Shown: positions 57,429-64,000 of the stretch, in pieces | How positions within the stretch are numbered: position 1 is the stretch's first letter | Layout: each line of letters begins with the position of its first letter | NCBI RefSeq assembly: GCF_000760935.2 | Contig: NZ_CP049744.1 | Span: 4,619,501-4,683,500 of the forward strand | Direction: 5' to 3' | Length of the DNA: 64,000 nt | DNA from: Rhodococcoides fascians A25f | GTDB taxonomy: Bacteria; Actinomycetota; Actinomycetes; Mycobacteriales; Mycobacteriaceae | Made by a program: the position numbers and the translations under genes | The notes under the pieces: model-generated | Seen by the model: only the letters and a program-made list of their open reading frames with translations | The model's database searches: none | What the model was told of the DNA's origin: nothing

Positions 57429-60400
57429 GCCTCTCCTACCTTCCACCGCCTCGGCAAGTTGCGCGACGGTTTGCAACGCGATCAGTTCTCCCACCTCGAC
57501 ACGCACTCCCGTCTCTCGTTCGAGCTGCGACACCACCTGCATGGCCGCCAGGGAGTCGCCGCCGCTGTCGGCGAATCCGTCGTCCGCGCCGACGTCGATT
57601 CCCAGAATCGAACGAAAGACTGCCGCCACCGTCCGCTGCGTGTCACCGCGCAATGTCTCGCCTGCGTTCCGACTGGGCGGCTCGGGCAACGCAGCGCGGT
57701 CGAGCTTGCCGTTCACTGACAGTGGAATCCGATCCACCACCACGATCTGAGCCGGAACCAGTTGCGCTGGAACACTGTTGCGCAACCTGGACCTCACCTC
57801 GGCCTCATCGATCCGAACACGATCGCTCGATTCGGTGCACACGACGTAGCCCACCAACACTGTCCTGCCGCCATCGGTCCGAACGGTCGCGGCGGCGCGT
57901 TCGATCCCTTCCAGAGACTCGAGGGCCGACTCGACTTCACCGAGTTCGATCCGAATTCCACGCACCTTGACCTGACGGTCCGCGCGCCCCAGGTATTCGA
58001 GGCGGGCACCGGGCAGGTATCGAACCAGATCTCCGGTGCGGTACATCCGTCGACCGCGGCCGAAAGGATCAGCGACGAACGCGGTACTGCTCTGTCCCGC
58101 CCGACCCGTATATCCATGGGCCGTCCCGTCTCCGGACAAATAGAGCTCGCCGACTGCGCCGGTTGCCACCGGTCGCAGACCCGAATCGAGAATGCGCGCC
58201 TGCGCATTACGCACCGGACGGCCGAGACACGGGGTGTCACTGGCGTGGACCGCCGACCCCATGGCATTGATCGTGAATTCGGTAGGGCCGTACAGGTCGT
58301 ATCCGTCGACTCCCTGCTGCTCCCGCAATCGGGTCCACAGTTCCTGAGGCACCGCTTCACCACCGAGCATCACCAGCGCCGGACCATGGCCTTCGGCGAG
58401 CACACCAGCCGAGATGAGTTCCTTTGCATACGAGGGCGTTACGTTCACCACGTCGATTCCCACGCGGTGGTAGTGCTGGACCAGGGCAACCGGATCGGCC
58501 CGCAGTTCCTCGTCGATGACATGGACATGATGCCCGGCCAGCATCCAGAACAGCTCTTCCCAGGACATGTCGAACGAGAAGGAGACCGTGTGGGCGATAC
58601 GAAGCTGCCTACCCCCCACCGAATTCACCGTGGGCGTGAAAATTTCGTCCCGGTGATTGTGGAACATCGCTGTCAGCCCTCGATGACCGACCTGCACTCC
58701 CTTCGGCTTTCCCGTCGACCCCGATGTGTAGATGATGTAAGCGGGTTGATCAGCGTGCCGCGGGCCACTCACAGCGCGGAGAGGAGTGACGGGAGCGGGG
58801 ACTACGCCGTCGAGCACGGCACGTATTTCCGGGGCCGTCAGATCGATCAGCCGAGGTCCCTGTGCACCGAAGGTGACACCGCCGGTGCACATCACAGTAC
58901 GAGCGCCACTGTCGACCAGAATCTCCTCGATTCGCGACATCGGATTCTGCAGATCCAGTGGCACATATGCTGCCCCGGCACGCATGACGGCAAAGATGGC
59001 AACCACGTGATCGATCGACCGAGGGAGCAACAGTGCAACCACGTCACCTGCAGATACTCCCGATGCCACCAGAATCCGCGCCAACGCTCCGACGCGATCG
59101 TCGAATCGGCGGGCGGTCAGTGTGTCCGGTCCGTACGTGATTGCCGGCGCATCGGGAGTCGCCGCGGCTCGCTCGGACAACAACGTGTCGATGCTGCCCT
59201 CCGGATCCCCTGGCAGCGGAACTCGGACACGCTCGGGAGTCAGCGCAGTCGACTCCGAGTTCTCGATCGAGCAACCGGTGTCCGCGACGGTCCCGATGCC
59301 CACCGTGCGTCCACTCACCGCGCCGAGCATCTCGATCATGTTGTCCAACAGCAGCTCTGCTGTCTCGGAGTCGACCAGGTCCGGGCGGTTCTCGACCGTC
59401 ACCTCCATGGCTCCACTGCGACCCCGAGGATCGACGTCGACAGTGACCGCGTAATGGGTGGCATCGGTGGCGTCGGCCGACACGACACCGGCACGCTCGA
59501 AGACCTCGAACCTCTCGGCGTCGCCGCCGAGATTACGAAACACCAGCAGCGTGTCGAACAACGTCGCGAACCCAGCTACGCGCCCGATCTCGCCGAGCCC
59601 CAGATGTTGATGTGAGACGAGAGCTGCTCGGTCGCCGAACATCTCGCGAAGCAGTTCGGGCATCGATGCCCCCGGCCGCAATCGGCACCGGATCGGCACC
59701 GTGTTCAAGGTGAGGCCGACCATTCGGTCGGCGCCGGCAACCATCGGATCGCGTCCGGACACCGTGGATCCGAACACGACATCGTCTCGTCCGGTCGTGC
59801 GGCGCAACGTCAGTGCCCACGCCAACGCGACCACCGTCGATTCCGTCACTCCCGATTCACGCGCCGTCGCGGTAACGGACTCGCGCAGGGCGGCATCGAC
59901 CTGACGCGTGCGGCGATCAGGCAACGAGATCGAGCTCGCGGTCGTGTTGTTGTTCTTCGACGGTGCCACCGATGTCGGCTGGTCGAGATCGGCCAGATGG
60001 TCCTTCCATGCGTCGGCGGCCGCTGCGTTGTCACGAGTGTTCAAGTGCCGCAGATGTTCCGTGAAATCGGCTGCCGGCTCCAGGACTCGCTGCAGCGAAC
60101 CTGCCAGCGAGTCCTGCGACCGATACAGACCCGATGTCATGCGCGCGACTCCGTAGAGCACGAACAGTTCGGTGAACATCACCGATTGAGACCAGGCATC
60201 ACTGAGCAGATGATGCTGTGTCACCACCAGGTACGAGTTACCTCCCGGCGTCGTGGCAACCACGGCACGGATCAGGGGCGCACGCTCGAGGTCGAACGGA
60301 GTGGCGAACTCCTCGGCCGCAAGAACATCGATAGTGCGTGCGTTGTGCAGTTGCTTCTCCTGCAACTCGATCGACGCAGGTGAGACCACTGCGACCGGTT

Positions 60401-63400
60401 CGGCCATCATTCTGTGGGTGAACGCTGCCCCCAGAGTGGGGTACCGACTCAGCACAGCCGTCAGAGCCGCCGCCAGTGCCGGCCGGTCGATGGTTTCGCC
60501 GAACTCGAACCGATGCTGGACGTGATAGCTGTCGGCACGGCCCGCAGTCCCGGCGGCGCTGATCGACTCGAAGTACATGCCCCGCTGCAACGGTGTCAGC
60601 GGAAGCACCGACTGCCACCCCGGGAACGATCGGTCCAGCGATCGGCGTGCTTGCGGGCCCACCGTGACGAGCTCGACTCTCTTCTCGGTCACGGCCGAGG
60701 AAGGTGCGGACGAGGTAGCACGAGCAGCGAGTTCGGATAGGGTGCCTGCGCCGAAGACGTCGGCGACCTCGAATCGGACACCCATTCGCTCCGCTGCCGC
60801 TACGAATCGAACCGCGGCGATACTGTCGCCGCCGAGCTCGAAGAAGCTCGCGTCGGGGCCGTCGGTCTCGACCGACACGCCCAGCACTTCGGCCGCCGCG
60901 TCGAGGATCGCCGCCATCGGCGTTACCTCGACCGTGGCCACCGTCGCCGCGTCACCGCCCGGCTTCGAAGACGGCACCGGCATCGGCAGCGCACCTCGAT
61001 CGAGTTTGCCGTTGAGCGTACGCGGCAGTCCGCCGAGCACCGTAATCGACTGCGGCACGAAGTGATCCGGAACCAACGCAGCGAGCTCGCGCCGAATCCG
61101 TATTTCCGTCGACGTGTTTCCGCCGATGGAAGCTTGCTCCGCCGCAGGCGTATCCGGGTTCAGAACAACGTAGCCGAACAGGCGAGAAGTACCGTCGCCG
61201 ATCTCCCCGACCCTCACGGCGGCGTCCCGCACGCCGTCCACGGTTCGCAGAGCCGACTCGACTTCTCCGAGCTCGACCCGGAAGCCGCGCACCTTGACCT
61301 GATCGTCGGTGCGTCTCGAGTACTCGATACCGTACGGCCGCTTCCGGACGAGATCACCTGTGCGGTAGAGCCTTTGCCCAATATGTTCCGGATCGGGCAC
61401 GAACCTCGTTGCCGTCAGATCCGGACGGCCGAGATATCCCGCCGCAACCTGTGCGCCCCCGAGATACAGCTCGCCGCGTCCCCCGTCGGGCACCGGGCGC
61501 AGAAGCCCGTCCAGGATCCTTGCGTGTACCCCGTTCCACGGTGCCCCGATGCTCACCGGCGATCCCACGTCGAGTCGGGCTGCGGTCGCCCACACGGTGA
61601 CCTCGGTGGGACCGTACACGTTCCACACCTCGGTGGTGCTCTCGATCAGCTGCTCGGCCAGTTCCGACGACAGGGCTTCACCGCCCACCAAGGCGCGCAA
61701 CCCACCGAATTCCGCGGCGCGAGAGGATCCCAGCAGGAGACGCCACAGCGACGGAGTTGCCTGCACGACGGTGGCACCACTGCTCACGACGACGGTGCCG
61801 AGTTGCTCCGGATCGACAACCACCTGACGCGGTACCACCACGACCGCTGCTCCGACAGTCAAGGGACACAGCAGTTCCAGCACGGCGATATCGAACGACA
61901 CGGTCGTCACCGCCACCAGACGGTCGCCGGGTCGTACCCATTGCTGTTCGGTCACCGCCTCTGCGAACGTCGCGAGATTTGCCGTCGTCACCACGACGCC
62001 CTTGGGCTTCCCCGTGGTTCCGGACGTGTGAATGATGTAGGCCGGTGCCGGTCCAGGATCCGCCGGGACAGGTAACGCAACCGTCTCGTCGTCCGGCGCC
62101 CCGAGGTGCTCGACCGACACCGACGGAACCCGTATCCAGTCGAGGGACGCCGAATTCGACGCGACGATGCACACCGGCCGTGCGTCGTCGATCATGTACT
62201 GCAACCGCTCTCGTGGATAGTCCACGTCCAGCGGAAGATACGCTGCCCCGCATCGCATCACGGCCAGCAGAGCTATGGGAAGTGTGACATCCCGCGTCAG
62301 GGCAACGCCCACAACGCCGCCCGGGCCCACGCCCGCCGCAAGAAGTGCTCGCGCCAAGGCTTCGACACGGCAGCCGGTCTCGCTGTAATCGAGCTCCGTG
62401 TCGCCGGCCACGATGGCAATCGAGTTCGGGGCGACCTGCACCTGATGCAGAAATCGCTCGAGCACAGACTTCGGAGTGGTCGAGACCGTTTCGGACGCAC
62501 ACTGCGTCGGTCGGGCACCGATCCGGTCGATCCGCGCGTCCGGGAACCGGATGATGTGATCGAGTACACGAACGATCTCGTCGAGAACGGAATCGGCAGT
62601 GGCCGAGTCGAACAGGTCCGCCGCGGCCCCGATTCGCACTTCCTGCCCTGTCGGCAATTCTCGTAACCACACCACAGTGTCCATCCGAGCGGGCGGGTCC
62701 AGCGGTTCCATCGGTGTCGCGACAACCTCACCGAATTCGATCGGTGCTCCGCCGAATTCGTGACCCACGAGAGTCTGGAACAGCGGATGGCGCCCCACAG
62801 CACGCGGCGGAGAGAGAGCGCCGACCACTCGATCGAACGGGACCTGTTGATGGGCCAGTGCATCGAGTCCGATGCTCCGAACTCGCCCGAGAACCTCACC
62901 GGTCGTGGGGTTTCCGCTCAGATCCACGCGATGCACAGTCGTGTTGACCAGATATCCGACGGTAGTGCGGAACCTACCGTCCTGCAGCATCTCTCGATCC
63001 GACACGGTTGTTCCGAGCAGAATGTCGTCTCCGGCACCGTACCGCTGCCAGGTCAGTGCGACGGCGGCTTCGACGAGCATGAGCGGACTCACTCCGTGCC
63101 GAACTGCGGCAGCGCGAAGTCCACTCGACATCCCGTTCGACAGCGGACGGACGGCACTCACCGATCTCGACGAGGTACGTCGGGGCCGCGATCGGTCCGT
63201 CGGCAGGTCCAGTTCCACCGGCGCATCGGCCAGCCTCTCCTGCCAATACTGGAGCGCATCCTCGGCCTCTGCCGATCCGCTGCGGGCGCGGTCGGCAATC
63301 GCGAACTCGCCGAACGTCGGTGCATCGTGATGTAGCCGGGGCGGATGACCGACCGTTCGGGCCCGATAGGCCTCGATCAAGGCGTCGAGGACGATGGGTA

Positions 63401-64000
63401 CCGACGCGCCGTCGATTGCTATGTGATGGAAGACCAGTGCCAGCGCGACACCGTCGACGGCGCGGATCAGGACTGCCCGCGCCGGTGCGGACGACTCGAT
63501 GTCGACGGCACGGTCCGGATCGCTCAGCTCGACTTGTACCGCGTCGACGATGCCCGCGTTGCTCTCTCGAACGATCAGGTCCGGCAAGTCGGAGTCCGAG
63601 ACGACGCGCACGGTGGGATCACCGGAAATTGCTGCCGGGTAGCAGGTTCGCAACACAGCGAAGTGATCGAGCACATCTCCCCACGCAGCGCGCAGCGCCA
63701 CGATGTCGATCTCCCCGGTCAGGCGCAGAGCGACCGGCACGTCATGGGTGCGGGATTGCCCTTCCATGCGCTGCAGGATCCACAACCGCTCCTGCGCGGA
63801 GGACATGACGGGTTCACCAGCCACCGAGCCGACCGGGGCAGCCACGTCGACAGTGTGTGCGTGCGATGCCCGCGCCGCCAGGGCCTTCGGCGTCCGTGCC
63901 GCGAAAATGTCCGCGACCGTCACGACGACTCCGACGCGGCGCAGTGCACTCACTGCGCGCATGGCGGCCAATGAGTGGCCACCCTGCTCGAAGAAGTCGT
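57420..64000 (-). CDS. Nonribosomal peptide synthetase, C-terminal 2.2 kb-protein part
   Basis: Partial: the N-terminus is beyond the right edge. Order, from that edge: PCP0 (FFEQGGHS, Ser codon 63974-63972), C1 (FHHIAIDG near 63430-63410), A1 ([11 protein letters not shown] near 62040-62005; YGPTE near 61620), PCP1 (FFELGGDS near 60830), C2 (HHLLSDAW near 60215-60195), A2 ([11 protein letters not shown] near 58735; YGPTE near 58285), PCP2 (GGDSLAAM near 57560), stop. No E or TE domain in view. My reading of the A-domain pockets is DILQLGVVWK (glycine-like) and DMENMGLINK (hydroxyornithine-like). Release without TE fits cyclisation of hydroxyornithine. Confidence 0.93.
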   Translation of the reverse strand, partial: DFFEQGGHSLAAMRAVSALRRVGVVVTVADIFAARTPKALAARASHAHTVDVAAPVGSVAGEPVMSSAQERLWILQRMEGQSRTHDVPVALRLTGEIDIVALRAAWGDVLDHFAVLRTCYPAAISGDPTVRVVSDSDLPDLIVRESNAGIVDAVQVELSDPDRAVDIESSAPARAVLIRAVDGVALALVFHHIAIDGASVPIVLDALIEAYRARTVGHPPRLHHDAPTFGEFAIADRARSGSAEAEDALQYWQERLADAPVELDLPTDRSRPRRTSSRSVSAVRPLSNGMSSGLRAAAVRHGVSPLMLVEAAVALTWQRYGAGDDILLGTTVSDREMLQDGRFRTTVGYLVNTTVHRVDLSGNPTTGEVLGRVRSIGLDALAHQQVPFDRVVGALSPPRAVGRHPLFQTLVGHEFGGAPIEFGEVVATPMEPLDPPARMDTVVWLRELPTGQEVRIGAAADLFDSATADSVLDEIVRVLDHIIRFPDARIDRIGARPTQCASETVSTTPKSVLERFLHQVQVAPNSIAIVAGDTELDYSETGCRVEALARALLAAGVGPGGVVGVALTRDVTLPIALLAVMRCGAAYLPLDVDYPRERLQYMIDDARPVCIVASNSASLDWIRVPSVSVEHLGAPDDETVALPVPADPGPAPAYIIHTSGTTGKPKGVVVTTANLATFAEAVTEQQWVRPGDRLVAVTTVSFDIAVLELLCPLTVGAAVVVVPRQVVVDPEQLGTVVVSSGATVVQATPSLWRLLLGSSRAAEFGGLRALVGGEALSSELAEQLIESTTEVWNVYGPTEVTVWATAARLDVGSPVSIGAPWNGVHARILDGLLRPVPDGGRGELYLGGAQVAAGYLGRPDLTATRFVPDPEHIGQRLYRTGDLVRKRPYGIEYSRRTDDQVKVRGFRVELGEVESALRTVDGVRDAAVRVGEIGDGTSRLFGYVVLNPDTPAAEQASIGGNTSTEIRIRRELAALVPDHFVPQSITVLGGLPRTLNGKLDRGALPMPVPSSKPGGDAATVATVEVTPMAAILDAAAEVLGVSVETDGPDASFFELGGDSIAAVRFVAAAERMGVRFEVADVFGAGTLSELAARATSSAPSSAVTEKRVELVTVGPQARRSLDRSFPGWQSVLPLTPLQRGMYFESISAAGTAGRADSYHVQHRFEFGETIDRPALAAALTAVLSRYPTLGAAFTHRMMAEPVAVVSPASIELQEKQLHNARTIDVLAAEEFATPFDLERAPLIRAVVATTPGGNSYLVVTQHHLLSDAWSQSVMFTELFVLYGVARMTSGLYRSQDSLAGSLQRVLEPAADFTEHLRHLNTRDNAAAADAWKDHLADLDQPTSVAPSKNNNTTASSISLPDRRTRQVDAALRESVTATARESGVTESTVVALAWALTLRRTTGRDDVVFGSTVSGRDPMVAGADRMVGLTLNTVPIRCRLRPGASMPELLREMFGDRAALVSHQHLGLGEIGRVAGFATLFDTLLVFRNLGGDAERFEVFERAGVVSADATDATHYAVTVDVDPRGRSGAMEVTVENRPDLVDSETAELLLDNMIEMLGAVSGRTVGIGTVADTGCSIENSESTALTPERVRVPLPGDPEGSIDTLLSERAAATPDAPAITYGPDTLTARRFDDRVGALARILVASGVSAGDVVALLLPRSIDHVVAIFAVMRAGAAYVPLDLQNPMSRIEEILVDSGARTVMCTGGVTFGAQGPRLIDLTAPEIRAVLDGVVPAPVTPLRAVSGPRHADQPAYIIYTSGSTGKPKGVQVGHRGLTAMFHNHRDEIFTPTVNSVGGRQLRIAHTVSFSFDMSWEELFWMLAGHHVHVIDEELRADPVALVQHYHRVGIDVVNVTPSYAKELISAGVLAEGHGPALVMLGGEAVPQELWTRLREQQGVDGYDLYGPTEFTINAMGSAVHASDTPCLGRPVRNAQARILDSGLRPVATGAVGELYLSGDGTAHGYTGRAGQSSTAFVADPFGRGRRMYRTGDLVRYLPGARLEYLGRADRQVKVRGIRIELGEVESALESLEGIERAAATVRTDGGRTVLVGYVVCTESSDRVRIDEAEVRSRLRNSVPAQLVPAQIVVVDRIPLSVNGKLDRAALPEPPSRNAGETLRGDTQRTVAAVFRSILGIDVGADDGFADSGGDSLAAMQVVSQLERETGVRVEVGELIALQTVAQLAEAVEGRRGLV

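Overview
The window is GC-rich actinobacterial chromosome, most likely from Rhodococcus or a close relative in the Nocardiaceae. The gene order follows the Mycobacterium tuberculosis Rv0780-Rv0816 neighbourhood: thioredoxin / cysA2 / sseC, a nitrobindin-like gene, an aminodeoxychorismate lyase-like gene, ygfZ, DUF3073, then purM, purF, purL, purQ-purS and purC, with ptrB, an EmrB-type exporter and an M18 aminopeptidase between them. GTG starts, 1-8 nt stop/start overlaps and predicted leaderless starts (TANNNT about 7 nt before ATG or GTG) are frequent. The species call is an inference from synteny and base composition.

Layout. 1-2.1 kb: sulfur operon headed by a polycysteine leader peptide (thioredoxin end, leader, DUF4395, sulfurtransferase, SseC). 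2.1-4.7 kb: a secreted cutinase-like hydrolase, a 32-residue membrane peptide and a nitrobindin-like protein without its usual heme histidine. 4.8-10.7 kb: cydABDC (cytochrome bd oxidase and its ABC exporter) behind a perfect palindromic operator candidate. 10.8-15.3 kb: PLP lyase, DAACS symporter, YgfZ, MOSC protein, DUF3073. 15.3-28.8 kb: purM, a dipeptide ABC importer with a fused double ATPase, purF, and an operon of purL with a membrane hydrolase, a CPBP protease and a sterol-carrier-like protein. 28.9-36.4 kb: nucleoside phosphorylase, a GC-alternating 165-bp tandem repeat, M18 aminopeptidase, small hypotheticals, purQ/purS, a lipoprotein and thiM. 36.5-37.9 kb: an intact IS3-family element with a 3-bp target duplication that has split an inverted repeat. 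38-43.2 kb: DUF2334 protein, peroxidase, and dctA divergent from a CitA/DcuS-type two-component system. 43.2-48.3 kb: ptrB, purC, an MFS exporter and a stand-alone maltokinase-cap protein.

48.3-64 kb is an iron island: an FbpABC-type ferric importer with an IdeR-like box, an FAD monooxygenase, a siderophore-interacting reductase, a siderophore-reductase/methyltransferase fusion, a free aryl carrier protein, a ferric-siderophore binding lipoprotein and a large NRPS that runs off the right edge. The visible NRPS order is PCP-C-A-PCP-C-A-PCP with no thioesterase. The two adenylation pockets read as glycine-like and hydroxyornithine-like. With the aryl carrier this points to a mixed catecholate-hydroxamate siderophore of the heterobactin type. 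I see no CRISPR array, tRNA or rRNA.
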